A stretch of DNA of 64,000 nt from Caproicibacter sp002399225 (GTDB lineage: Bacteria; Bacillota; Clostridia; Oscillospirales; Acutalibacteraceae), in the NCBI GenBank assembly GCA_036756705.1, contig DAIOKN010000001.1:62001-126000 (forward strand), given 5' to 3'. The notes under the pieces were generated by a model. That model saw only the letters and a list, made by a program, of their open reading frames with translations. It searched no databases and was not told the DNA's origin. The translations under genes and the position numbers were made by a program. Of the stretch, positions 41,374 to 49,553 are shown piece after piece; position 1 is the stretch's first letter, and each line of letters starts with the position of its first letter.

Positions 41374-42288
41374 ATGAATTTTGGAAGAGGAAAAAAAGGG
41401 CTGTGCCTTGCCCTGATCTGTACGGTCTGCGTTGTTGCCGGAGCCGGCGGGGCCGCGGCCCGGAGCAGAACCTTTACCACACGCCCTGATTATTCCATTC
41501 CGTCGTACCGCGTTTATCTGAGCCCGTCCTGCCAGACATGGAACCCCTACTGCGACGGTTCCGGCAGCGAGGAGTACCATATGAGACAGGTTGCCGAGGC
41601 AATGGGTCCTTATCTGAAACAGGATGGGATCCAGTACGTTCTAGCGGCAGCGCAGACTGGCAGCCGCGCAAACCAGCGGAACACAATCGTCAACCGGGCC
41701 AAACAGGCTTCGAACGATCATTGCGACCTCTACCTCGCTATCCATTCCAACGCGCGGGACAACAGTCCCAAGAAAAACGGCACCACCATCTTTTACCCGA
41801 CCGGCAGTTCCCAGAGCCTGCGCTTTGCCAACCTGCTGAAGGACAATTTTATTTATCCGGACAAAAGCGCGATCAGCCTTGACACCAACGACGCGCTGTG
41901 GGAGATGTACCTGCCGAAAATGCCGCACTGCCTGATTGAAACGGCATACCATGACAACCCGCAGGATGTTGCATGGATCGAAAACAACACAGATGCCATC
42001 GCCAAAAGCCTTGCCGACTGCGTCGCAATGTGCGAGTACATCCCGGTGTCCGTTTCGCTGGACAAAACCGCCGTTTCCGTGAAAGCCGGGAAGACCTGTG
42101 AGCTCAATTCCACCGTGACGCTGATCAACCGGAACCGCTGCCAGAACCGGACCGTCTGGAGCTCCTATAACTCCAAAGTCGCGGTTGTCCGGAACGGGAC
42201 GGTGCTCGGTGTTTCGAAAGGCTGCGCGACCGTCGAAGCCAGAACCGGCAACGGTCTGAAAGCTAAATGTCTTGTTACCGTCTCCTAA
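41374..42288 (+). CDS. N-acetylmuramoyl-L-alanine amidase with C-terminal Ig-like domain
   Basis: A 304-residue exported enzyme. A signal sequence (GLCLALICTVCVVAGAGGAAA) precedes an Amidase_3 catalytic domain with zinc ligands: a histidine in YRVYLSPSCQTWNPYCDGSGSEEYHM, and LYLAIHSNARD and IETAYHDNPQD later. The C-terminal region from about residue 222 resembles a bacterial Ig-like (Big_2) domain with KTAVSVKAGKTCEL and SSYNSKVAVVRNGTVLGVSKGCATV. It cuts the amide bond between muramic acid and the stem peptide, probably during wall remodelling or sporulation. It follows the sigma-factor operon but has its own leader. Confidence 0.88.
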   Translation: MNFGRGKKGLCLALICTVCVVAGAGGAAARSRTFTTRPDYSIPSYRVYLSPSCQTWNPYCDGSGSEEYHMRQVAEAMGPYLKQDGIQYVLAAAQTGSRANQRNTIVNRAKQASNDHCDLYLAIHSNARDNSPKKNGTTIFYPTGSSQSLRFANLLKDNFIYPDKSAISLDTNDALWEMYLPKMPHCLIETAYHDNPQDVAWIENNTDAIAKSLADCVAMCEYIPVSVSLDKTAVSVKAGKTCELNSTVTLINRNRCQNRTVWSSYNSKVAVVRNGTVLGVSKGCATVEARTGNGLKAKCLVTVS

Positions 42289-42307
42289 AACGGAGTTCGG
42301 CAGCGAA

Positions 42308-42346
42308 AACCCCCTCTCCGCTTCAGCGGGCAGGGGCTTTTTTGCC
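42308..42346 (+). terminator. Terminator after the amidase gene
   Basis: Stem CCCCCTctCCGC/GCGGgcAGGGGC with a TTCA loop, followed by TTTTTT. The remaining bases up to 42542 are leader of the next gene with no further ORF called. Confidence 0.85.
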
Positions 42347-42542
42347 TTTCCGCTGGAATTCATTCCCTTGACATTTATTGGAAGGTAGGGTAAGATAACA
42401 TAAAAATCCTGGGGAAAACAAAAGCCGGCTGCTTCCTTGCCGGGACGGTTCCGGCGGCGGAGATCCTTTTGATGCGGCGCCCAAAGTCGAAGCGCTCGGC
42501 GTTGCAGCGGGGAAAATATGCCGGCCGGAAGGAGGGAAGCAA

Positions 42543-43568
42543 ATGAGCAGGAAAAAAATAATGCCGGCGCTGCTGATCGCTTTGCTGCTTTTGCTTCCTG
42601 CGTGCGCTACGGCCGAGTGCCCGACCTTCACATCGGTGCCGCCCCCGGCTTCCCGCGCGGAGTCCGGCAAGACGGTTTCCTCCGGTTTACCGGAAAAAGC
42701 CAGGCCTGCGCTCCGTAAAAGTCTTCCGCCGGGGCAAAGTGCTGCTTCCCGGATTTTAACCTCGTCTTCGGGTGCGGTTTCCATCCTGCGTCCGTCTCAG
42801 CCACCGACGGCGGCACCCGCAAAACCGATGCCGCCGGTTACCGCGAAAATGCCGGCGGCTTCCGGAACCAAAGTGTTTTCCCGGCAGAATGCGGCGGTCG
42901 ATTACAGCAATGCCTCCCAGGGCTATGTCATGGTCCGGTACAGCGGGACGGCAAAGATCAAAGTGCTGATTTATTTTAATGGAAGCTCTTCCTTTTATCC
43001 GTATGACCTTGCCGGCAATGGGGCTTATGTGGCACTGCCGCTGCAGAGCGGAAGCGGTTCCTACCGGATTCGCTTTATGAAGAACGTTTCCGGAAATTCT
43101 TATGCCGAACTGTGCTCCACGGCCATTACCACAGCCGTCAGCGGCTTTGGCTGTTACCTCTACCCGAACCAGTATGTAAATTACTCGCGCTCCTCCGCCG
43201 CGGTCACCAAGGCGAAAAGCCTGTGTGCAAAGTGTTCCAGCAATGCCGAAAAGGTAGCCGCGATCAACCGCTTTATCACAACTGCCGTCAAGTACGATTA
43301 TGGCAAGGCGAAAAGTGTTCAGGCGGGCTACCTCCCGAATGTTGACAGCACGCTGGCCTCCGGTCGCGGAATCTGTTTTGATTACTCCGCTCTGATGGCG
43401 GCCATGTGCCGCTCCCAGGGAATCCCGACCCGGCTGGTTGTCGGGAATGCCAGCGTGGGATACCATGCCTGGAACGAAGTCTATCTGGGAGGATGGAAAC
43501 GCTATGACACGACTTTCGCCGCGGCCAGACAGTCCGTCAAAAGCTACACGGCGGAAAAATATTATTGA
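42543..43568 (+). CDS. Transglutaminase-like lipoprotein
   Basis: A 341-residue exported protein. The signal peptide ends in a probable lipobox, LLLLLPACA (Cys about 20), followed by a Pro/Ser-rich linker, a beta-rich domain and a C-terminal transglutaminase-like domain: Cys in GRGICFDYSALMAAMCR, His in SVGYHAWNEVYL, Asp in WKRYDTTFAA. ATG 42543 follows GGAGGG. It is the first gene before a type IV pilus-like operon 60 bp downstream and may be cotranscribed. Surface peptidase or cross-linking activity is possible; no substrate can be named. Confidence 0.82.
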   Translation: MSRKKIMPALLIALLLLLPACATAECPTFTSVPPPASRAESGKTVSSGLPEKARPALRKSLPPGQSAASRILTSSSGAVSILRPSQPPTAAPAKPMPPVTAKMPAASGTKVFSRQNAAVDYSNASQGYVMVRYSGTAKIKVLIYFNGSSSFYPYDLAGNGAYVALPLQSGSGSYRIRFMKNVSGNSYAELCSTAITTAVSGFGCYLYPNQYVNYSRSSAAVTKAKSLCAKCSSNAEKVAAINRFITTAVKYDYGKAKSVQAGYLPNVDSTLASGRGICFDYSALMAAMCRSQGIPTRLVVGNASVGYHAWNEVYLGGWKRYDTTFAAARQSVKSYTAEKYY

Positions 43569-43629
43569 TCCTGAACACTCTGACGGCGAAGACAATGAGG
43601 ACGCCGGTTTTAAGGATGGAGGATTGGCT

Positions 43630-44700
43630 ATGAGTAAGGGCACCAGCGAAAAACAGAAAAAGAACCAACTGGTTTCTTCCGGCGATATTTCCCTTTTCTG
43701 CTCCCAGGTCGTTTTAATTTTGAAATCGGCGATCCCATTGCAGGAAGGGATCGGGGCAATCGGCGAAAACATCGAAACCGATTCCGGGAAAAAGCTGATC
43801 CGCCGGATCGCGGAAGAACTGGGGCAAAACCGTTCCTTTCAGGATGCGCTGAGCGAGACCGGGGCGTTCCCCGACTACATGGTCAACATGGTCGGGATCG
43901 GCGAAAAAGCCGGCCGGCTCGACAGTGTGATGGATTCCCTTTCGCACTATTACGCTCAGGAGGATCAGCTCCGCCACCGGGTCCACGGTGCGGTCGTCTA
44001 TCCGCTGATCCTTGTGCTGATGATGGCCGCCGTCATTTCCATTATGGTGATGAAGGCGCTGCCGGTCTTTCATGATGTCTTTTTGGAGATGGGCGGGGAG
44101 ATCTCCGCGGCATCCATGGCCATGATCGGGGCGGGAACGACGATCGGCTGGGCAGCTCTGGTGATCGTATTGATTTTGGCGGTGCTTCTGGCTGCCGTTC
44201 TGCTTCTCAACAGGACGGAAGCGGGATCTCAGGGGCTTCTCCGCTTTGCAGCCCGCTTCGGACCGACCCGCCGCCTTTCCGAAAAAGTCGCCTCAGCGCG
44301 ATTTGCGTCGCTGATGTCGATGACGCTTGCCAGCGGGTATGACACCGACGAAGCCCTGAAGATGATTCCCAGTGTGATTCCCAGTGAAACGGTCAGCCGG
44401 AAAATTCAGCAGACGCGGCGGAATGTGGAAGCCGGCAATTCCTTTGCGAAGGCCCTTGACGCGGCGCAGATGTTTCCCGGTATTTATTCGAGCATGATCC
44501 GCCTGGGCGCCGAAGCCGGCCGGCTGGATGCCGTTATGAAACGGCTGGCGGAAATTTACACCGACGATGCCGAAAATTCCATCAACCGGGCGGTTGCCAT
44601 CATCGAGCCGGTCATGGTCGCTCTGCTGTCTGTTGTCATCGGCGCGATTTTACTGGCTGTGATGCTTCCGCTGATGGGGGTCCTGTCTTCCATCGGGTGA
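43630..44700 (+). CDS. pilC: PilC/GspF-type inner-membrane platform protein
   Basis: A 356-residue member of the type II secretion F / type IV pilus PilC family, the membrane platform on which assembly ATPases act. Two repeats, each FC/FAS-x-L-hydrophobic then GxP/GYDTDEA, correspond to the two T2SSF domains: SLFCSQVVLILKSAIPLQEGI with VYPLILVLMMAAVISIMVMKALP, and RFASLMSMTLASGYDTDEAL with VIEPVMVALLSVVIGAILLAVMLP-type helices. ATG 43630 follows GGAGG. The longer frame from 43438 is rejected because it overlaps the transglutaminase gene. It begins the pilus-like operon. Confidence 0.88.
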   Translation: MSKGTSEKQKKNQLVSSGDISLFCSQVVLILKSAIPLQEGIGAIGENIETDSGKKLIRRIAEELGQNRSFQDALSETGAFPDYMVNMVGIGEKAGRLDSVMDSLSHYYAQEDQLRHRVHGAVVYPLILVLMMAAVISIMVMKALPVFHDVFLEMGGEISAASMAMIGAGTTIGWAALVIVLILAVLLAAVLLLNRTEAGSQGLLRFAARFGPTRRLSEKVASARFASLMSMTLASGYDTDEALKMIPSVIPSETVSRKIQQTRRNVEAGNSFAKALDAAQMFPGIYSSMIRLGAEAGRLDAVMKRLAEIYTDDAENSINRAVAIIEPVMVALLSVVIGAILLAVMLPLMGVLSSIG

Positions 44701-44741
44701 CAGGGGTTCTGCGGAAGCCTGCCGAAAAGAAGGGGAATGCC

Positions 44742-45065
44742 ATGCGCCTTTATTCGCGTAAATTTTCTCATACAAATTCTCTGGTGACGATTCTTGTGTT
44801 TTGCGCCATGTTCTTTTTGTTCTGGCTGGGATTTAGCCATGCCGCTGAGACCAACAGCGCACAGGAACTGCAGGTGACGCAGTCGGCCATCCGGAGGGCG
44901 GTCGTCAACTGCTACGCGATCGAGGGCTCCTATCCGCCTAATGTAAAATACCTGGAAACCCATTACGGAGTTGTGGTCGATCACAGCAAATATCTGGTTT
45001 ATTACGAGCTGGCAGGTTCCAATGTTATGCCGACGGTGGAAGTTCTGCAAAAGGGAAAAGAATAG
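44742..45065 (+). CDS. Small pilin-like membrane protein
   Basis: A 107-residue protein with a single N-terminal hydrophobic helix (SLVTILVFCAMFFLFWLGF) and an extracytoplasmic tail containing AIRRAVVNCYAIEGSYPPNVKYLETHYGV, a sequence pattern like the alpha-spine and variable region of pseudopilins. No canonical GFTLIE prepilin cleavage motif is present. ATG 44742 follows AAGGGGA. It lies directly after the PilC-like gene, indicating a structural subunit of the apparatus. The assignment is based on topology and context. Confidence 0.7.
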   Translation: MRLYSRKFSHTNSLVTILVFCAMFFLFWLGFSHAAETNSAQELQVTQSAIRRAVVNCYAIEGSYPPNVKYLETHYGVVVDHSKYLVYYELAGSNVMPTVEVLQKGKE

Positions 45066-45131
45066 CCCCGTGAAAGAAAAACTTTTCCGGCCCGGGTCCC
45101 GGCGGCCGGAGAATTTAGGAGGGAAAAGGCC

Positions 45132-45596
45132 ATGTTTAGAAGACATACCCGGTCCTTTGAAACCGTCTTTGTCCTGCTAATTTTTTCGCTGTTTGCGGTC
45201 TGTTCCCTGTTCCTGGTCCTGATTGGTGCGAATGTTTACCGCGGAATCGTCAACCGGATGGATTCAAACAATGAGACGCGCGCGTCGCTCTCCTATGTTG
45301 CAAACAAGGTTCATGCCGCCGGAAAAGGGAAGACCTCGGTGCAGAAGATCGACGGGCGGCAGGTACTGGTCCTTGCATCCGAGGCGGACGGGGACGAATA
45401 CCGCACCTATATTTACCGGTACGGCGATTCCATCATGGAACTGTTTACCGACGCCCAGAATCCGTTTGTGCCGGGGGACGGCGACAAAATTACCCCAATT
45501 TTTGAGTTTCAAATGACTCAGACGGGAAACCTGCTGCACCTGAGTGCGGCGGGAAAGGATCACCGGACGCGCCGGCTGGATCTTTGCCTTTCCTGA
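45132..45596 (+). CDS. DUF4860-type pilin-like protein
   Basis: A 154-residue protein with a short cytoplasmic N-terminus, one helix (TVFVLLIFSLFAVCSLFLVLIGANVY) and a soluble domain with RASLSYVANKVHAAGKGKTS and IYRYGDSIMELFTDA. It resembles DUF4860 proteins that occur in the same operon position in Clostridia. RSFETVFVLL slightly recalls a prepilin site but lacks the usual glycine and E5. ATG 45132 follows AGGAGGG. It is likely a pseudopilin-like component. Confidence 0.75.
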   Translation: MFRRHTRSFETVFVLLIFSLFAVCSLFLVLIGANVYRGIVNRMDSNNETRASLSYVANKVHAAGKGKTSVQKIDGRQVLVLASEADGDEYRTYIYRYGDSIMELFTDAQNPFVPGDGDKITPIFEFQMTQTGNLLHLSAAGKDHRTRRLDLCLS

Positions 45597-45655
45597 CACG
45601 CAGGGTGTGCCCCCCGTTTTGAGAACTTATGCCGAGTGCGGAAAGGTGGCCGAGT

Positions 45656-46114
45656 ATGAAGCGCGATGTCAGCCGAGTCAGCGGTTTCTTTTTTGAAATC
45701 ATTCTTGTGATTTGCTTTTTTGCCGTTTCCGCCGTTGTCACGCTTCAGCTTTTTGCTGTGGCCGGCAGCCGGGCCCGGCAGAGCAGCGACCTGAGTGTGG
45801 CGGTCATCAGGGCCCAGGATCTCGCCGAAAAGATCCAAAGCTTTTCCTCCTGGGAGGAATTTCCGCAGGCATTAAAAGGCGCCAGGCACACCCGCTCCGG
45901 CAAAACGGAGCATTTTCAGATGGATTATGACGAGCAGTGGAATCAGACCCAAAGCAGTCCCTGCTACCGGATCGATATGGCCCTGACCCAAAGCGCGGCG
46001 GAAAGCGGTACGATGGTAGATGCGGATATTTCGGTTTTTCGGTGCAAACAGGGCGTGGAAAATCAGATCTTTACACTGAGTACGGCAAAATATCTGCCGA
46101 AACCGACACAATAG
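45656..46114 (+). CDS. Pilin-like membrane protein
   Basis: A 152-residue protein. Its N-terminus VSGFFFEIILVICFFAVSAVVTLQLF is the closest in this operon to a type III signal: glycine, phenylalanine, then a glutamate at position +4 rather than +5. A helical stalk (AVAGSRARQSSDLSVAVIRAQDLAEKIQSF) and a C-terminal soluble domain follow. ATG 45656 is chosen because GAAAGGTGG precedes it. Probably a minor pilin; cleavage by a prepilin peptidase is uncertain. Confidence 0.72.
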   Translation: MKRDVSRVSGFFFEIILVICFFAVSAVVTLQLFAVAGSRARQSSDLSVAVIRAQDLAEKIQSFSSWEEFPQALKGARHTRSGKTEHFQMDYDEQWNQTQSSPCYRIDMALTQSAAESGTMVDADISVFRCKQGVENQIFTLSTAKYLPKPTQ

Positions 46115-46137
46115 TACCTGCGAAGGGGGTGCCACGT

Positions 46138-46737
46138 ATGAATTCAAAAAGCAGTTTTCATTTCGGTGTGGGGTGGCCGTCCATCCTGATGATTTTTGTG
46201 GTGCTCTGCCTGACTACCTTCGGGGTGCTGTCATATGTCACCGCCAATGCGGATTGTAAAATTTCCATAAAAAATTCACAAACGGTTCAGGGCTACTATC
46301 GTGCTAATCGGCAGGTGCAGGAAAAACTGAGGCAGGCGGATGGTGCGCTCCTTGCCGCTCAAACCAATACCAGACAAGCGCTGAAAAGCGGAGCTGCCGG
46401 CAGTTCCGAAATTCAGGCCGTTTTGAAGGGCAATCTGCCAAAGTCCAAAAAATGTGAGGAATGTTACCGTCTGTTTTCCCGGCGGCTTCTTTCTCAGTGC
46501 TCCGGCATCGAAGTGGAAGCGGGGCAGACGGAAGGCGGTGCGCTGTGCTGTTCCTATGCTGCCGCCGCGGGCCGGGACCGGAAGATTCTGGTGGAATTTT
46601 CGGTCAATCCCTATGCGAGCGCCGAACGCTACAAGATCACGGAAGAAAAGCTGGTTCCTACGCAGAGCAGCAGCGAAGAAGGCCGGAGCAGTGAAAGCAC
46701 GATGCAGCTTTGGCAGGGCAGCAGCAAAGCCGGGTAG
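46138..46737 (+). CDS. Pilin-like or TadE-like membrane protein
   Basis: A 199-residue protein with an N-terminal helix (WPSILMIFVVLCLTTFGVLSYVTANAD), a helical segment resembling a coiled stalk (GYYRANRQVQEKLRQADGALLAAQTNTRQAL), a CEECY motif, and a serine-rich end. The start is ATG 46138 behind GAAGGGGGT. It overlaps no neighbour but sits 23 bp after the previous pilin-like gene and 69 bp before the ATPase gene. Its family is not recognised; membership in the pilus-like apparatus is inferred from topology and position. Confidence 0.7.
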   Translation: MNSKSSFHFGVGWPSILMIFVVLCLTTFGVLSYVTANADCKISIKNSQTVQGYYRANRQVQEKLRQADGALLAAQTNTRQALKSGAAGSSEIQAVLKGNLPKSKKCEECYRLFSRRLLSQCSGIEVEAGQTEGGALCCSYAAAAGRDRKILVEFSVNPYASAERYKITEEKLVPTQSSSEEGRSSESTMQLWQGSSKAG

Positions 46738-46806
46738 AAAAGCCTTCTGCGGTTGGAAACCGGAAGCACATGTTTCCCCATTTATCATTCAATTTGGAGT
46801 GTTCAG

Positions 46807-47886
46807 ATGAAAATCGATATCATGACGGTCTTGAAACGCGCGGTGGAAGAGAAAGCTTCCGATATTTTTCTGATTGCGGGCTGTCCCGTTTCCTGCAAAG
46901 TCAGCGATGAAATCCTGCCGATTGAACAGGAGGAGCTTCGAGAGTACCGGCTGAAACCGGAGGACACCCGATCCTGCCTGGAAAAGATTTATGCCATGAG
47001 CAACGGGCGGGATATGCGGCCGTTCCTGAAAACGGGGGACGACGATTTTTCCTTTTCGATCGGAAGTCTCGGCCGCTTTCGCTGCAATGCCTATTTTCAG
47101 CGCGGCAGCATGGCCGCCGTTCTGCGCGTGGTTGCCTTTCAGCTTCCGGATCCGGAGGAAATGCATATTCCGGATTCGGTGATGAATTTGAACCTGATGA
47201 AAAAGGGCCTCGTTCTCATCACCGGGCCGGCCGGCAGCGGAAAATCCACTACGCTGGCCTGCCTTATAGACAAAATCAACTGCACGCGGAACTGCCATAT
47301 CATCACCATCGAAGATCCGATTGAGTACCTTCACCGGCATGAAAAGAGCATTGTGAGCCAGCGTGAGGTTTCACACGACACGGGCGGATATCTGCAGGCT
47401 CTGCGTGCCGCACTGCGTCAGGCCCCGGACGTGATTTTGCTTGGGGAAATGCGGGACTATGAGACCATCGCTACGGCGATGACGGCGGCGGAGACCGGTC
47501 AGCTTGTGCTTTCCACCCTGCATACCGTCGGCGCCGCCAATACGGTCGACCGGATTATCGACGTTTTTCCCCCCAATCAGCAGCAGCAGATCCGGGTGCA
47601 GCTTTCAATGGTGCTGCAGGCAGTGGTGTCCCAGCAGCTGCTTCCGGCGGAAGGCGGCGGGATGATCCCCGCGTTCGAGATCATGCTGGTCAATCCTGCC
47701 ATCCGGAATATGATCCGGGAATCGAAGGTGCACCAGATCAACAATACGATTTATTCTTCCATGGGCGAAGGGATGCTTTCGATGGATACGGATCTTTTCC
47801 GGCTGTATTCGGAGGGTAAAATTTCCCGCGAAAATGCTCTGCTCTATGCAGTCAGCCCGGAAAACCTCGCGAAACGGCTAAAATAA
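46807..47886 (+). CDS. pilT: PilT-type pilus retraction ATPase
   Basis: A 359-residue hexameric secretion ATPase. Motifs are Walker A GPAGSGKSTTL at about 140-150, the Asp box TIEDPIEYLH, Walker B DVILLGEMRDYETI and the His box STLHTVGAANTVDRIIDVFP. The N-terminal domain ASDIFLIAGCPVSCKVSDEI is the PAS-like PilT domain. It lacks the extra N-terminal domain and CxxC zinc motif of PilB, so it is a PilT/PilU-class enzyme by sequence, and is the only ATPase of this operon in the window. Either an assembly ATPase is elsewhere, or this single enzyme powers the machine. Confidence 0.9.
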   Translation: MKIDIMTVLKRAVEEKASDIFLIAGCPVSCKVSDEILPIEQEELREYRLKPEDTRSCLEKIYAMSNGRDMRPFLKTGDDDFSFSIGSLGRFRCNAYFQRGSMAAVLRVVAFQLPDPEEMHIPDSVMNLNLMKKGLVLITGPAGSGKSTTLACLIDKINCTRNCHIITIEDPIEYLHRHEKSIVSQREVSHDTGGYLQALRAALRQAPDVILLGEMRDYETIATAMTAAETGQLVLSTLHTVGAANTVDRIIDVFPPNQQQQIRVQLSMVLQAVVSQQLLPAEGGGMIPAFEIMLVNPAIRNMIRESKVHQINNTIYSSMGEGMLSMDTDLFRLYSEGKISRENALLYAVSPENLAKRLK

Positions 47887-47927
47887 GAGTCGCGGCAATG
47901 GATAATTTTTGGATTTCCTTATTTGGC

Positions 47928-47956
47928 TTGACAAAGAAAAATTGATATGGTATTTT
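47928..47956 (+). promoter_or_regulatory. Promoter of the riboswitch-controlled pilus operon
   Basis: TTGACA (47928-47933) and TATTTT (47951-47956) with a 17-bp spacer. Transcription would start near 47963, ahead of the riboswitch aptamer. Confidence 0.85.
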
Positions 47957-47990
47957 AAGGTTACCTTAAAGAAATTAAATTTTGAAATTT

Positions 47991-48067
47991 GAATCATAAG
48001 CAACCCGCCCGAAAGGACGGCGGCGCAAAGCTAGGAGTCTAAATCTTAATTTTTTAAGATAAGATTG
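47991..48067 (+). promoter_or_regulatory. Cyclic di-GMP-I riboswitch (GEMM-I aptamer)
   Basis: The conserved core is present: a GAAA tetraloop-capped stem (CCGCCCGAAAGGACGG), then GGCGCAAAGC, GGAGTCTAA and a second stem (ATCTTAA/TTAAGAT) with a T loop. Closing helix P1 can form from AATC at 47992-47995 and GATT at 48063-48066. A terminator follows directly. Variation at the ligand-contacting base distinguishes c-di-GMP from cGAMP binding, and this could not be settled by reading alone; c-di-GMP is the more common ligand. It precedes the sortase-pilus operon. Confidence 0.85.
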
Positions 48068-48110
48068 TCCGGCCGCAAATGTGAAAATATTTGCGGCCGC
48101 TTTTTTTTAT
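48068..48110 (+). terminator. Intrinsic terminator of the riboswitch expression platform
   Basis: Stem GGCCGCAAAT/ATTTGCGGCC with a short A-rich loop and eight T residues at 48101-48108, 140 bp upstream of the first pilus-operon gene. The ligand must decide between this hairpin and readthrough; direction (ON or OFF) cannot be read with certainty. Confidence 0.92.
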
Positions 48111-48255
48111 ATTTTTTACAGTTTTAGTCTGGCAGAGGTGACAAAAACTGCGGGCGATTGTAGCACCGCCGGAATAGACGGCTGGGAACGTGCGTAAATA
48201 TGATCAGCAAACACAGTTTTAGGCGGAACTGAAGTTTCGAAGGAGCCGGGAGAAA
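48111..48255 (+). other. Post-terminator leader of the pilus operon
   Basis: About 145 bp without an ORF. It can form a hairpin CAGTTTT...AAAACTG at about 48119-48150, and the decamer acagttttag occurs twice (near 48118 and 48219). No known RNA family was recognised. An AAGGAGCCGGGAG ribosome site ends it. Confidence 0.4.
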
Positions 48256-48942
48256 ATGGAGGAACAAATGAGCGAGGTTTCATCTTACCTTGAGCGGCTG
48301 AAAATCAAGAAGACTTGGTTTGGCGGGTTCGACCGGGAAGCGGTCTATACCTCTATGAAAGAACTGTCTGCCCTCTATCAGAAAGAGCTGGTTCAGATCA
48401 GAGAAGAAAAAGAACGGCTGGAGCAGAAATCCGAGGCGGCTGCCGAAAAGCTGGAGCAGGCCGGTCTGGAGATTGAGAGGCTGAAAGCTCAGCTTGAGGA
48501 AGAGCAGAAAAATCGAAGCCAGTATGAAATGAGGTTCAATGTTCTTTCTCAGGCCATTGACGCCGTCAATGCCAGCAGGGACGGGATCCTCGAAGAATCG
48601 AAGAAAAAGGCGGGGGCGCTTCTTTCCCAGGCAAATGAAAAGCTCGAAGCGCTGAATCAGGCGTGCCTTTTGCAGGAACGGCGCCGGAGCCTGATCCAGT
48701 CGAAAGTTTCCGATGCCCGGCAGAAATTCAGCCTCATCACGGAAAATATCCGCTCTGTCCTGACGAAGATGCTGGCGGAAGTTGACGAGTACCGCGGCGA
48801 AACGCTTGTGCAGGACCCCGGCAGGGAGCAGGAGGAAGATGAGGAATCGGCGCAGCCGGCCGGCGCGGAAGACAAAGCTGATTCTAAACAGGAGGATCAA
48901 TGTCTGGTTCGGGCAGATTCAAAAAGCGGCCGCCAGCCATGA
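48256..48942 (+). CDS. DivIVA-like coiled-coil protein at the head of the pilus operon
   Basis: A 228-residue cytoplasmic protein. The N-terminus LKIKKTWFGGFDREAVYTSMKELS resembles the membrane-curvature-binding start of DivIVA-family proteins (xFxxGYDxxEVxxFL). Residues about 45-100 are a strong coiled coil (KERLEQKSEAAAEKLEQAGLE), then a second helical region and an acidic tail. A protein of this kind is unusual in a sortase-pilus operon and could position pilus assembly at a specific site in the cell. ATG 48256 or 48268 may be used. The end overlaps the signal peptidase gene by 43 bp. Confidence 0.75.
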   Translation: MEEQMSEVSSYLERLKIKKTWFGGFDREAVYTSMKELSALYQKELVQIREEKERLEQKSEAAAEKLEQAGLEIERLKAQLEEEQKNRSQYEMRFNVLSQAIDAVNASRDGILEESKKKAGALLSQANEKLEALNQACLLQERRRSLIQSKVSDARQKFSLITENIRSVLTKMLAEVDEYRGETLVQDPGREQEEDEESAQPAGAEDKADSKQEDQCLVRADSKSGRQP

Positions 48943-49517
48943 CGGATGGCGGCAGAAGAGCAGCGCCGGCAAAAAAGGAGTCACAGAGTTTACTGGAGCA
49001 GTATATTCTGAAAGAACACAGGAAAAAAAATATCCTCCGGCTGGCTGCTGAACTGATTGGAACGGTAGCGGTGGTTTTCATCCTGTTTCAGGTGGTTGCC
49101 GGAATCGCCGTTGTGCGGGGGACTTCCATGGAACCGACCATCACGAACGGAAGTCTTGCGGTCTTTTACCGGCTGGATTCCCATTATAAAAAGAATGATG
49201 TTGTCCTTTTCCGTTCCCCCGTGGAAAATGAGCTGCTGATCAAGCGTGTGGCCGCCGTAGCGGGCGACCGGGTCGACATCGACGACCGCAGAGGCGTCCT
49301 TCTGGTCAACGGCGTCGTTCAAAAGAGCGACACAGCCGTCGGAAAAACCTACACAAGGCAAAACGGCGTAGAATTCCCTCTCACCGTGCCAAACGACTGT
49401 GTTTTTGTTCTGGGCGATCATCGTGAGACGGCACTGGATTCCCGCAATCTCGGTACCATCAGCGACAAAAGGCTGGTGGGCAAAGTGGTGTTGGAAGCGA
49501 GGAGACTGACCGGCTGA
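48900..49517 (+). CDS. lepB: Type I signal peptidase
   Basis: A 205-residue membrane serine protease. One helix (AAELIGTVAVVFILFQVVAGIAVV) anchors it. The catalytic serine lies in VRGTSMEPTI and the general-base lysine in ELLIKRVAAVAGD; FVLGDHRETALDSRNLG is the conserved box E. ATG 48900 follows GGAGG. Its place inside a pilus operon matches the SipA-type accessory peptidases of Gram-positive pilus islands, which process or assist polymerisation of the major pilin. Ordinary secretion duties are also possible. Confidence 0.92.
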   Translation: MSGSGRFKKRPPAMTDGGRRAAPAKKESQSLLEQYILKEHRKKNILRLAAELIGTVAVVFILFQVVAGIAVVRGTSMEPTITNGSLAVFYRLDSHYKKNDVVLFRSPVENELLIKRVAAVAGDRVDIDDRRGVLLVNGVVQKSDTAVGKTYTRQNGVEFPLTVPNDCVFVLGDHRETALDSRNLGTISDKRLVGKVVLEARRLTG

Positions 49518-49553
49518 ATATTCTCGGATTTGTGAGGAAGGGGAGGCGGCGGG

